DNA of 25,351 bases from a virus. Of this stretch, positions 13,874-21,148 are shown one piece after another (positions within the stretch are counted from its first letter, which is position 1; each line of letters opens with the position of its first letter). A program made the translations under genes and the position numbers. The notes beneath the pieces were generated by a model. That model was given only the letters and a program-made list of their open reading frames with translations, made no database searches and had not been told where the DNA came from. Where the stretch lies: the IMG/VR virus record IMGVR_UViG_3300037245_000922, positions 1 to 25,351 of that record, one strand, 5' to 3'.

Positions 13874-15696
13874 TTTGTGCCTTTCTTTAGGTCTTTACCC
13901 TCACCACGGGTTTTGTCCGCGTTCTCGGGATCTGTGTCGGTATCAGTGGCTTTTCCGCGTTCCTTCTTGCCAGAATCCTTGTCTGGGTCAAGGTCGGACA
14001 CACCGCGAGCAGCCGAGTCATTATCGGCTTTGACTTTTTCCTGCGCTTCCATGATTCGTGTGGCTCGATCAATGTGATCGGCGCGAGCCTTGGCAGCTTC
14101 GTCCTCATTGAAGCCAGTGGCTTCAGAACCAGTCTCTTCTCCGCACAGCCCAGCTTCTACCAACGCGATGATTGTATCGGGGTCACTGGTCGTGTAACCG
14201 GCCGAGTCTATTTCGGCGAAGATTGTATCGATGGTTTCAGTGTTGACTTTTCCAGCAAGCAGGGCGGTGACGATGTTCTTCGACAGCTCTTTCTTGACAG
14301 TCTGTCCAGGTACCGTGTACATTAGCTCAGACAATTGAGTAGCTTCCTTCACTCTGTCTTCGTCGTTCTTCAAACTGTAACGGTCTGGGTACTTAACTGT
14401 GGCGATCTTGCGCTTGTTAACGTCTTTGTTCTCGTAGGCAGCCCAGTGAGTTGCCACGTCGCGTTCTGCGCTCTCCAATACAAGGCCGATGAATGACAAA
14501 CCGGCTTCAAGGCCTTGGTCCGACAGCTTCATGGCTTCGGCCGATATTGCCCGTTGCCCCATCTTGTTCTGAACCGCGAGATTTACCAGCTTGCGGATGT
14601 CGTCTTCAAGCTTCTCTTGCAATTTCATCGACGCTTCTAGCGGCTCAGGACTCGGGTGAATGAACGACGGCTTCTCGGCCTTCAAATCATAGGTTCGTCC
14701 ATGGGTCACCCCTGCCCGTGCCTGTTCGCCAGCTTCGCTGTTATCCGAGGTGGTGGTGGTACCGTCGTCGTTCACATTCTGCTGCAAATGACTGGCATTA
14801 GCGTGTGGATCTTTCTGTTCGACGTAGAACGGGAAGTTTGCCTTTAGGGCATACGACACATCGCTCGAACCAAGGTTCAACAACGCCACCTGATGCTTGT
14901 AAACGTCCTTGAGCAAGCTACCGCCGATGTTCAACATCGTAAACGGGATTCTGTCCAGTTCAAGATGAATGATACCATCGCCAGAGGTTGGGTTACCTTG
15001 CAGGTCGAGGATATTATCCTTCTCGTCCATTAGCTTCATTTTAACCATTCCGTCGGCCGGGTCTATCCAGACAAAACGATACCGGGTGTACCCGCCGCTG
15101 GGCAGGTAGGCACCGTGTGCAAATCCGTTGTTGTAGTCGATCCCACGATCACGGAGAAGCAAGGCGGTAAAGTCGCCGGGCTGCTCTGGTTTGGCGACTG
15201 CCCACGAAAGAATGTCTTCGACGCGGTACATATATGTGTATGGTCGCGCGGCCCCTTCATCGGCCATCGTATTGAAGCCAGCCAGCACAGGCATGTCGGT
15301 ATAAACGCCCACGCGACCCATTATCAACAAATCGGTCAACACGTCGATTCCAAGGAATGATTGCATGGACGAACCCTTATTGTCCACCCCTCCGATTTCC
15401 CCACTCGACGCTCGCATGTAGCTGTTGCTTCCGCCGCGTCTCGTAACATCGCGAAGTCGCTGGAAGATAGAGTTACGGATGTCGTTTACCGCCGCCTTAG
15501 CATATGCTGGGATTGGGGTAAAGGACTTGCGAGTCTTAAAGTCTTCGTCTGTTTCCCGGTTACTGAATTTCTTCAAGTTTCTTTGAACGAACCGAGGGCC
15601 ACCATTATAGGTATCTCGCCAATCCCACCAGTACATCTCGTCTTCGATGTATTCTGGGTGCCGGATAGCTGTCAGAAACTTTGATTCTTGCGTCAT
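13870..15696 (-). CDS. Phage portal protein
   Basis: A 608-residue protein starting MTQESKFLTAIRHPEYIEDEMYWWDWRDTYNGG at 15696, with AGGA just upstream. The N-terminal half shows typical portal features: 'SFTPIPAYAKAAVNDIRNSIFQRL', 'FLGIDVLTDLLIMGRVGVYTDMP', 'YTYMYRVEDILSWAV', 'TRYRFVWIDP'. The stem/crown region has 'SPEPLEASMKLQEKLEDDIRKLVNLAVQNK', 'SAEAMKLSDQGLEAGLSFIGLVLESAERDVATHWAAY' and 'TVKYPDRYSLKNDEDRVKEATQLSELM'. The last about 70 residues are a very acidic/basic low-complexity tail (DLDPDKDSGKKERGKATDTDTDPENADKTRG-type). The portal dodecamer sits at one capsid vertex, and is where the terminase docks and DNA passes. It lies nine bases after the large terminase gene, the usual order. 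Confidence 0.85.
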   Translation of the reverse strand: MTQESKFLTAIRHPEYIEDEMYWWDWRDTYNGGPRFVQRNLKKFSNRETDEDFKTRKSFTPIPAYAKAAVNDIRNSIFQRLRDVTRRGGSNSYMRASSGEIGGVDNKGSSMQSFLGIDVLTDLLIMGRVGVYTDMPVLAGFNTMADEGAARPYTYMYRVEDILSWAVAKPEQPGDFTALLLRDRGIDYNNGFAHGAYLPSGGYTRYRFVWIDPADGMVKMKLMDEKDNILDLQGNPTSGDGIIHLELDRIPFTMLNIGGSLLKDVYKHQVALLNLGSSDVSYALKANFPFYVEQKDPHANASHLQQNVNDDGTTTTSDNSEAGEQARAGVTHGRTYDLKAEKPSFIHPSPEPLEASMKLQEKLEDDIRKLVNLAVQNKMGQRAISAEAMKLSDQGLEAGLSFIGLVLESAERDVATHWAAYENKDVNKRKIATVKYPDRYSLKNDEDRVKEATQLSELMYTVPGQTVKKELSKNIVTALLAGKVNTETIDTIFAEIDSAGYTTSDPDTIIALVEAGLCGEETGSEATGFNEDEAAKARADHIDRATRIMEAQEKVKADNDSAARGVSDLDPDKDSGKKERGKATDTDTDPENADKTRGEGKDLKKGTK

Positions 15697-15704
15697 GGAT
15701 TTTC

Positions 15705-17363
15705 CTACAATACGTTCTCAATGTCACCTGAAACAGCGCCAGTCGCCAGGGGAAGTGCGATCTCCGCGTAATTTAGCGCATGTGAGTAATGGTCAGGTCC
15801 GGTGTTCATGTAGACGGCCTTTGAATTCCCAAGCTCGTCTTTCTCATACGTTCGGACAAGTGATTTGATGTGTTCTTTGAATTCCAAGGAAATGTCAGCA
15901 GGAAGCCTGATCCTGTCTGAATGGAATCTACCCATCGAGGCATCTAGCCAGTTCGTTCTGTCACACGTAACTATTGGGGCTCCTCCATCTTCTTCTGACA
16001 GAGACATTTCTTTGCCGGTTTGACCTCTCCGGTAGCGGCACAGGTAAACAAATCCGGGGAAGCGTCTGGCGAATCGTCGTGCATCGTTGATTTGTGGATC
16101 TGCATCGATTACGCAGGCCTTAACTTGCCACTCACGCATGAGGGGGTCTAGTGAGGTGAAGTCGTCTCCAGGTAGCTTTCCTTCCCATAACAGTTGAGCA
16201 CGGGACGCGGCATTAATGTCTCGGCCAGTCCCTTGCCGGATGTACTCTACCACCACAACATTGTTCATCTTGCCCTGGTCGACGCCCATGACAATTGTTC
16301 TATTGGTCCCGATGTCAGGTCGCATCTCCGCTTTGCGATAATTGCGAACCATCATGTCGATTTCGCTGTCAGTAACTTGGCCACCATCCGGGATATATGG
16401 AAGTCCTAGCTTCGAGTTGTGAAACTCGACCATCGCCGACTCGTCACCAATACCAAGGAAGTGATACTTCGCCAATTCTGCCGGTGATACTGTGTAACTG
16501 TACAACTGGTTGATGTAAAAGCTACGGTGGTCTTCGTCTACATTGGAGACTGTGGTTTCCCACCACGCGTTCTTCAGGTAGTCGGGCTTCAGTTCATGGT
16601 CAAGTTTGTGCTTGCATTCTTTGCACTTTAGAAACGACTTCTTCACATTCGGGTCTGTAACTGTCTCGCCACATATCTCCAAGCAGTCCGGGAACACCAT
16701 TTCAGTTGTGCGTCCGCAGTGCGGGCACTTGAAGAAGAAATGCTCCTGAGTGCCTTGCAGATACAATTTGTGAATTCCCTTCTTTGGAATCTTCGGCGTG
16801 CTCAGGGAGTGAATTGTCTTGTGTATCTGCCCGGACATCCGTTCGAGGGCAAGGTTGATGGCTCGTTGGTTCATTTCATCGACTTCGTCCAGCACCACCA
16901 CGGCCACCGGAATCGACTTTAAGTTGCTGTCGCCGCGCGAACCTCTGATGTACAGGTTGATCCCACCGGCTTGCTTGAGGCCAACAGTGTTCGTGTCGGT
17001 GAACAGATTCTTCAAATAAGGGCTGAACATCAAAGCGGTATTAAAACGTGATTTTGAAAAGTCGCTGGCGTTGACAGCGGTTGGCAGGACATATAAAACG
17101 TCGCGCTTCAAAACATCTACCGTAAAAAATGCTAGGTTGATAGCGACCTCGGTCAAACCCATTTGGGCTGCCTTCATTGTGCTGTTGTTCCCAGCACACG
17201 AGTCTGTGACTCCACGGCACCAGGGATGATACTTGAATGTGTAAGGTCCGGGGAATGGATCTGCCATGACTCGTCGATGCTCTGACCAGCGGCTACAAGT
17301 GTTTAGTGTCCTGGACACCAACCCCGCTTTTAGCATGTCACCGAATTCACCGAGCATTCCCAT
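15705..17363 (-). CDS. terL: Terminase large subunit, GpA-like
   Basis: A 552-residue ATPase-nuclease that cuts and packages phage DNA, docking on the portal. Residues 61-73 (STMKAAQMGLTEV) are the variant Walker A of the lambda GpA-type terminase family, which lacks the usual GKT. Residues 153-162 (VAVVVLDEVD) are Walker B with the catalytic Glu. Two Cys pairs (CPHC near 213 and CKEC near 247) form a zinc-ribbon-like insertion often seen in this family. The C-terminal nuclease has Asp362 (MGVDQG), Asp420/Asp422 (VIDAD) and a late Asp524/His525/His528 cluster (DHYSHALNY). Length is near that of family members, somewhat shorter than lambda gpA. The start at 17363 has only a weak AAGAGA site; a second ATG lies two codons in. 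Confidence 0.92.
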   Translation of the reverse strand: MGMLGEFGDMLKAGLVSRTLNTCSRWSEHRRVMADPFPGPYTFKYHPWCRGVTDSCAGNNSTMKAAQMGLTEVAINLAFFTVDVLKRDVLYVLPTAVNASDFSKSRFNTALMFSPYLKNLFTDTNTVGLKQAGGINLYIRGSRGDSNLKSIPVAVVVLDEVDEMNQRAINLALERMSGQIHKTIHSLSTPKIPKKGIHKLYLQGTQEHFFFKCPHCGRTTEMVFPDCLEICGETVTDPNVKKSFLKCKECKHKLDHELKPDYLKNAWWETTVSNVDEDHRSFYINQLYSYTVSPAELAKYHFLGIGDESAMVEFHNSKLGLPYIPDGGQVTDSEIDMMVRNYRKAEMRPDIGTNRTIVMGVDQGKMNNVVVVEYIRQGTGRDINAASRAQLLWEGKLPGDDFTSLDPLMREWQVKACVIDADPQINDARRFARRFPGFVYLCRYRRGQTGKEMSLSEEDGGAPIVTCDRTNWLDASMGRFHSDRIRLPADISLEFKEHIKSLVRTYEKDELGNSKAVYMNTGPDHYSHALNYAEIALPLATGAVSGDIENVL

Positions 17364-17372
17364 CAGAGTCTC

Positions 17373-17807
17373 TTACAGTTCGAGTACCTTGCCCATGTCC
17401 ATCTTGGCCTTGTAGTCTTCGGGAAGTGCTTCCGAGTTGTCTCGCACGTCGATGACGGGCTCATGCTTCTCGGCGATTTCCTTCTTGACCCTGCCGCGCT
17501 CCTTCGCTTCCTTCATTTTCCGCTTGGCGTCTTTCTCTTGATCTTTCTTCAAGTCGGCTTCTTGCTTCTCGATCTCCATCTTTTTGCAATGGTCAGAGGC
17601 TTCCAGCAAACCCCATTTCTTTGACCAGAGTTTGATAGGGGCCAGAGACTCGAATTTCCCACGACCGCGATCTTTGATCGGTTCGATGGCAACTTCTTCG
17701 CACTCAGGAACTTCCAGTTCGCCTAGCGCGCACTGTACAACGACGGCGTCACCTGGCTTGCAGAGACAGCGGATTAGCAGGCGAGGCCAGGGATTAGGAA
17801 TCTTCAT
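17373..17807 (-). CDS. Hypothetical lysine/glutamate-rich protein preceding the terminase
   Basis: Not recognised. The ATG at 17807 (MKIPNPWPRLLIRCLCKPGDAVVVQ) is preferred because AAAAGG lies about six bases upstream; a TTG at 17825 is in frame. The 144-residue product has a short beta-like N-terminal part (residues 10-50, with GDAVVVQCALGELEVPECEEVAIEPI), then 'SLAPIKLWSKKWGLLEASDH', then a very highly charged helix (residues 78-120, KKMEIEKQEADLKKDQEKDAKRKMKEAKERG) and an acidic end. It lies nine bases upstream of the large terminase, where a small terminase is often found, but no helix-turn-helix is obvious. The small-terminase role is therefore only a possibility. It overlaps the preceding small membrane gene by 14 bases. 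Confidence 0.7.
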   Translation of the reverse strand: MKIPNPWPRLLIRCLCKPGDAVVVQCALGELEVPECEEVAIEPIKDRGRGKFESLAPIKLWSKKWGLLEASDHCKKMEIEKQEADLKKDQEKDAKRKMKEAKERGRVKKEIAEKHEPVIDVRDNSEALPEDYKAKMDMGKVLEL

Positions 17808-18123
17808 TGTTTTCCTTTTCGTCAAGGAGTAATGGGGCGATTGTGATGATGAACTGAAGGATGGCAGGCCAGTTGGCTTTGAACCAATCCCAAATGTTTG
17901 CCCAGACTGACTTCCAGTCCGCCATGGCCATCAAGTTGTCCCTACTTTCATAGGGATTGAGGCGTGCTTCGCGGATCTTCGCGTCGAGTTGACGAAGACC
18001 CGATTCCGTGCTCAGGACGAACGCGGCTTTGTCGTAATCTTCGACACTGATTCTGCCTGCTCGCTCGTCGCGTCGCAGTTGTCGGGTGGCTCGTCTCTTT
18101 AGCTTACGGAGTCTTCGGTTCAT
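17794..18123 (-). CDS. Small protein with C-terminal membrane segment (109 aa)
   Basis: The ATG at 18123 overlaps the stop of the preceding 47-residue gene as ATGA. The first 25 residues are extremely basic (MNRRLRKLKRRATRQLRRDERAG), followed by a helical middle part (DYDKAAFVLSTESGLRQLDAKIREARLN), then 'ADWKSVWANIWDWFKANWPAILQFIITIAPLLL', a Trp-rich amphipathic segment leading into a single hydrophobic span (residues 86-100), and an acidic tail. It is a tail-anchored membrane protein by appearance. The role is unknown; membrane remodelling, a lysis accessory or superinfection exclusion are all conceivable. No family was recognised. Confidence 0.75.
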   Translation of the reverse strand: MNRRLRKLKRRATRQLRRDERAGRISVEDYDKAAFVLSTESGLRQLDAKIREARLNPYESRDNLMAMADWKSVWANIWDWFKANWPAILQFIITIAPLLLDEKENNEDS

Positions 18124-18263
18124 TTGTTTCTCGCTTGTGAGGCGCGGATCGCGCGAGCTTGTTTAGCGGCTTTCGCCTTGGCATCCTTGCCCGTATAACA
18201 CTTCCCTGAGTCACCGTATTTGAATCCGGATTTACCATCTTTGGTGCAAGTCTTAATCGGCAT
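18120..18263 (-). CDS. Small basic Cys-containing phage protein (47 aa)
   Basis: The start is set at the ATG at 18263 (MPIKTCTKDGKSGFKYGDSGKCYTG), inside a longer frame that reads to 18317 through the preceding gene. The product has the compact pattern 'C..dGK.G.kyG.sGKCYtg', with two Cys residues 16 residues apart, followed by a lysine/alanine-rich helix (AKAKAAKQARAIRASQARNK). Proteins of this form are widespread as small ORFs in phages of diverse hosts, but no function is established to my knowledge. The basic helix could bind nucleic acid. It overlaps the upstream membrane-protein gene by 11 bases and the downstream gene by an ATGA. Confidence 0.75.
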   Translation of the reverse strand: MPIKTCTKDGKSGFKYGDSGKCYTGKDAKAKAAKQARAIRASQARNK

Positions 18264-18513
18264 CGGAGGCCTCGTCGAGTTCTCGGTACACCTTGAGGAC
18301 AATAAGCATAAACACATTGGCGATAGCTAGTGTCAGGAAGTAATGTCCAATCCCGCTGTAAAGGTAAATAGCCCCTACCCAAAATGACAAGCAAATTGGG
18401 CAGTAAAGCAGGTCAAAGTTCAACTTATTGCGTATTGGAGATAACAGCTTGCTCTCTGAGATAAAGGTGGAAAGGATGGCCACTGTTGCGGCGTGCTCCA
18501 ACAGCTCAAACAT
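18253..18513 (-). CDS. DUF1360-like small membrane protein
   Basis: An 86-residue protein starting MFELLEHAATVAILSTFISESKLLSPIRNKL at 18513. Two hydrophobic segments lie around residues 8-20 (weak) and 43-72 (strong, SFWVGAIYLYSGIGHYFLTLAIANVFMLIVL), with the central motif 'LLYCPICLSFWVGA', a Cys-Pro-x-Cys followed by a Trp, characteristic of the DUF1360 group found in phages and bacteria. The molecular role of that group is not known to me. It is followed by an overlapping 47-residue gene and preceded by a short gap from a beta-type virion gene. Membrane location is inferred from hydrophobicity. Confidence 0.75.
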   Translation of the reverse strand: MFELLEHAATVAILSTFISESKLLSPIRNKLNFDLLYCPICLSFWVGAIYLYSGIGHYFLTLAIANVFMLIVLKVYRELDEASDAD

Positions 18514-18534
18514 CCCATTCTTCCTTCCAGTCGA

Positions 18535-18864
18535 TCATTTGACTCGTATCCATTCTGCGGCAATGTAAACTAAGGTCACAGCCTCGTCGGCTTTCAACTT
18601 TAGCTTCTTGGCGATGTTGCCTTTATCCTCCAAGTCGATGTTGTCCCCGGTGAGGATAATCACGTCACCTTCGTCGCCTCCGAGGATATTCTTGACTTTC
18701 TTCGAGCCACCGTCTATAAAGTGGCTAAGTGTTCGCGTCAGTGTCACAGTGTCGCTCGTGACAATTACGGGCTCGGATGGTCCGATGTTAAGCCGCAAGA
18801 TTTGCACTTTCTCGTCTTCTGCGGCTTCAAGCTGCCCGCTCCGTACAACTAATGGTTGTTTCAC
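18535..18864 (-). CDS. Small fibre-type beta protein (109 aa)
   Basis: The ATG at 18864 overlaps the preceding stop as ATGA. The N-terminus (MKQPLVVRSGQLEAAEDEKVQIL) resembles the 'SGQLEqLqsGD' start common in phage fibre or decoration proteins, and parallels the N-terminus of the next protein upstream (PIVLTNGQLEQLQSGDHIDL). The C-terminal 50 residues 'GDEGDVIILTGDNIDLEDKGNIAKKLKLKADEAVTLVYIAAEWIRVK' follow the repeated strand pattern 'gd.iil.GdnI.l.d.gNi......l...d.v.L.y....W.ev', familiar from fibre tips and small head fibres. It is probably a virion surface protein encoded in tandem with the 155-residue beta-module protein. Which virion part it decorates cannot be read from the sequence. 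Confidence 0.7.
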   Translation of the reverse strand: MKQPLVVRSGQLEAAEDEKVQILRLNIGPSEPVIVTSDTVTLTRTLSHFIDGGSKKVKNILGGDEGDVIILTGDNIDLEDKGNIAKKLKLKADEAVTLVYIAAEWIRVK

Positions 18865-19328
18865 AGCTTTATAGGTTGTGCGACTTCAATCTCCAGTTCC
18901 GTGGCGGACAGTGCGTGCCCAACTCGAAGAACGAAGTCACCCGCGACTGATGGCGCGGTTGTGGTCAATTCGCCCGCCGTGGCCTCGCTTAGGAAATAGT
19001 CAGCTCCCTCGGTGAGACCGCCTGTCTGCCCAGTGACTGCATCCCATTGGCCGGTCGTGGCGATCAAGATACCATCGGCTTGTACTTCTACTGGCCCTGC
19101 ATCCGGGGCGGTGATGTCCACCACGAGCCCTGCGACTCGTACGGTGTTCTGCGCGTCGGCTTGAGCCTCGGTGGCATTTCCGCCACTCACGTAGACTGCT
19201 GTGCCGATTACGAGCGTACCTCCCGTGTTGTTGTTCTTTGTCGTGCTGTTGGACAGATCAATGTGATCGCCAGACTGCAATTGTTCAAGTTGACCGTTCG
19301 TAAGAACAATAGGTTTCTTCTTTGCCAC
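18861..19328 (-). CDS. Decoration-like protein made of the shared beta module (155 aa)
   Basis: Starts at the GTG at 19328 (MAKKKPIVLTNGQLEQLQSGD), with GAGGTG five bases upstream. Residues 1-25 are the 'NGQLEqLqSGD' lead-in, and residues 33-152 form the beta module also seen at the C-terminus of the 235-residue protein near 10 kb: 'GGTLVIGTAVYVSGG', 'VRVAGLVVDITAPDAGPVEVQADG', 'YFLSEATAGELTTTAPS', 'FVLRVGHALSATELEIEV'. Both share 'YFLS...G.LTTTAPS......RVG.A' at the same spacing. It is probably a virion surface or fibre-base protein. It sits in a cluster of small beta-type proteins between the lysis-like genes and the terminase. Confidence 0.75.
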   Translation of the reverse strand: MAKKKPIVLTNGQLEQLQSGDHIDLSNSTTKNNNTGGTLVIGTAVYVSGGNATEAQADAQNTVRVAGLVVDITAPDAGPVEVQADGILIATTGQWDAVTGQTGGLTEGADYFLSEATAGELTTTAPSVAGDFVLRVGHALSATELEIEVAQPIKL

Positions 19329-19340
19329 GATTCACCTCTG

Positions 19341-19574
19341 TTATATATCCCATTCCTTCTTCCAGTCGCTTGTTTTGTGCGGCTTGGCGGCCTTGCGGCC
19401 TTTCATGATTATGGAAAAGTCATCACCATACTTGATATAGTATTGTGAGTTATCGAACTCAATGATCGTGTCGTCGTCTGTGTCGATGGTTGTGTCGAGT
19501 ATGACATGCAGTTCGTCGTCCGACTTGCGGAAGATGGCGAGTAGTGGCTTATGGTCTTTGAGTTTCAGCTTCAT
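19341..19574 (-). CDS. Hypothetical small acidic beta protein (77 aa)
   Basis: Not recognised. The start is placed at the ATG at 19574 (MKLKLKDHKPLLAIFRKSDDELHVIL), which overlaps the LRR gene stop as ATGA; an in-frame ATG at 19589 would lie inside the LRR gene. The product alternates short hydrophobic strands with acidic loops (DTTIDTDDDTIIEFDNSQYYIKYGDDFSIIMKG) and ends with a basic/Trp segment (KPHKTSDWKKEWDI). It could be a small beta-barrel chaperone or partner for the LRR protein upstream, given the tight coupling, but no function can be read directly. Confidence 0.7.
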   Translation of the reverse strand: MKLKLKDHKPLLAIFRKSDDELHVILDTTIDTDDDTIIEFDNSQYYIKYGDDFSIIMKGRKAAKPHKTSDWKKEWDI

Positions 19575-20650
19575 CGTAGCACCGTCCATCCTTTGCCGAC
19601 CAAGTTAGAGATGGCAGTGTTGGCCGACCCGCTGCGACTGGCGTCCTGTCCAGGTGCTCCGTTCAGTCGGTAATCAACATATCCGTTGCTTGTGCCACAG
19701 CCATCGAGAGCGATTAACATGTCGTCGATCGGCGTGGCCGTCATCACGTTGCTGCGAGTGTCGAGGTATATGAGGCTGGTCCACTGAGGGTGAATCACGA
19801 TGTCTAGTCCGTTGAAATTCTTCTCTACGGACAGCAATTCAAGGGATGTCCACTCGGGGTGTGTGACAAATGTGTCAAGATTGTGATAAGAGGCTCGCAA
19901 GTCCTCAAGAGCTACCCACTCGGGGTGAGTTTCTATTTCTGTCAGTGAGGCATTATTGCTGCCATTGTTGAATTTAATGTAGGTGCATTTGGTCCAAGTG
20001 TTGGCGGTGTTGACGCTTCCCCACGAACAATAACCAGCGTCCAAAAACTCAAGATCGGGCCACGCTTTACCATCAAACGCTACCATTGAGGTGTTGTGAT
20101 CTAACTGAAAATCCTTCAGCTTTGGCCAGTCGTGATAATCAATGTCTGGTAATGAGTCAGTTCGCTGACTGTGGACATAGAACTCAGTCAGGTCGGGCCA
20201 CTCGTGTGTCTGGAATGATTTCAGGTCACAAGAATTGACTCTAATCAAGTTTATTGACGTCCACTCTTCAAACGTGTCGATTGACTCCAAGTAAATGTTG
20301 GCATCCAGTTTAAGGTCTGCCAAGTTGGACCACCTCTTCCCCTTCAACTTGAATTCAGTAACGCTCTGGTTGCGGCATGTGAAAGCTGTCAGAATTGCTG
20401 TCAGCTTTTGTGTGATGGTGCCACCGTTGGAGCTGTTCCATGTGATAGTTGGATTGTGACCGACATGGATTGTCACGTTGCCGGTGTCCAGGTCGATGGC
20501 TTTCCATGTCGATTGCGAAGAGTCCGCAAACGCAGTGGACGGAATGATGGAAGACTGGTTGTTCGTGACGGTGATCGAGCCGAATACCCCGTTCTGTGGG
20601 ACAAATCGGCGTCCTCGATCATTCATGTCAGCTCTGCGTGTCATAGCCAT
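19571..20650 (-). CDS. Leucine-rich-repeat-like virion or adhesion protein
   Basis: The preferred start is the ATG at 20650 (MAMTRRADMNDRGRRFVPQNG), with AAGGA ten bases upstream; a TTG at 20680 gives ten more residues. After a beta-like region (about residues 20-95), residues 95-320 hold roughly ten irregular repeats of 20-24 residues with the core 'W..L..L......L..f..H.EW', e.g. 'THPEWTSLELLSVEKNFNGL', 'IHPQWTSLIYLDTRSN', 'HEWPDLTEFYVHSQ', 'HDWPKLKDFQLDH'. The regularly placed Trp and the phase resemble leucine-rich repeats with Trp at one conserved position. The end (NTAISNLVGKGWTVLR) is like the closing segment of BspA-type repeat proteins. No signal peptide is seen. Position among small beta-type virion genes suggests a surface-exposed virion protein for host contact. 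Confidence 0.65.
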   Translation of the reverse strand: MAMTRRADMNDRGRRFVPQNGVFGSITVTNNQSSIIPSTAFADSSQSTWKAIDLDTGNVTIHVGHNPTITWNSSNGGTITQKLTAILTAFTCRNQSVTEFKLKGKRWSNLADLKLDANIYLESIDTFEEWTSINLIRVNSCDLKSFQTHEWPDLTEFYVHSQRTDSLPDIDYHDWPKLKDFQLDHNTSMVAFDGKAWPDLEFLDAGYCSWGSVNTANTWTKCTYIKFNNGSNNASLTEIETHPEWVALEDLRASYHNLDTFVTHPEWTSLELLSVEKNFNGLDIVIHPQWTSLIYLDTRSNVMTATPIDDMLIALDGCGTSNGYVDYRLNGAPGQDASRSGSANTAISNLVGKGWTVLR

Positions 20651-20672
20651 GACTTGAGCGTCCTTGCTAGAG

Positions 20673-20996
20673 TTAGACAATCAACCAGTGAATGAAGTCG
20701 TTTGCGGTCGCGTTGTTTGCGTAAATCGTTTCTGGGTCTTTTACTGGAAGAAATATCGCGTCCCCCGCTTCGAGCGGGAAGCCACACCCTACACTGGTCT
20801 TGGTGCGACCGACACCTATTGTGCCGATGTAGACAACACCACCGTTGTCTGGATTGGCTTTCAGTTGCACACCCTTCTTTGGCAGAGCATGTGGAACATC
20901 CACTACCTTTGATACGGTGCTGGTTGAAGCAAGATTTGTTGTTCCGTGTTGCAACACATCGGAGGTGTCATTGTATACATCTACTGGCTGTGGCAT
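20673..20996 (-). CDS. Small virion-type protein (107 aa)
   Basis: Starts at the ATG at 20996, which overlaps the TAA of the preceding 50-residue gene as TAATG. The product (MPQPVDVYNDTSDVLQHGTTNLASTSTVSKVV...) contains 'KGVQLKANPDNGGVVYIGTIGVGRTKTSVGCGFPLEAGDAIFLPVKDPETIYANNATANDFIHWLIV'. The pattern 'kGv.lkA.p.N.g.VYIG..gV....g..L.aGd...lpv.d...iya......  .v.wl.v' is common in small phage beta-sandwich proteins located among structural genes. It is likely a virion-associated protein. The LRR gene follows after a 22-base gap. Confidence 0.75.
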   Translation of the reverse strand: MPQPVDVYNDTSDVLQHGTTNLASTSTVSKVVDVPHALPKKGVQLKANPDNGGVVYIGTIGVGRTKTSVGCGFPLEAGDAIFLPVKDPETIYANNATANDFIHWLIV

Positions 20997-21148
20997 TATC
21001 GTCCGACTCCTGCGGCCCAGGCGGTTCCACCGGCTGCTTTGGCTTTCGAGTAAGGTGATTCGATTTTGACCGGCACGGAAGGCGCGCCTTTCTTACCGTC
21101 AGTAGCTGCTGGGGTGGTCGATTTGCCGACCACAAGTTTCTTCACCAT
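20996..21148 (-). CDS. Small hypothetical protein (50 aa)
   Basis: A 50-residue ORF between the thioredoxin gene and the 107-residue gene: starts ATG GTG AAG at 21148 (MVKKLVVGKSTTPAATDGKKG) and ends GGTAWAAGVGR. Its start overlaps the thioredoxin stop and its TAA overlaps the next ATG (TAATG), so it exactly fills the space and is probably translated by coupling. It is basic at the N-terminus and rich in Ala, Gly, Lys and Thr, with no membrane segment. Function unknown; it might be a small virion or nucleic-acid-binding peptide. Confidence 0.6.
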   Translation of the reverse strand: MVKKLVVGKSTTPAATDGKKGAPSVPVKIESPYSKAKAAGGTAWAAGVGR

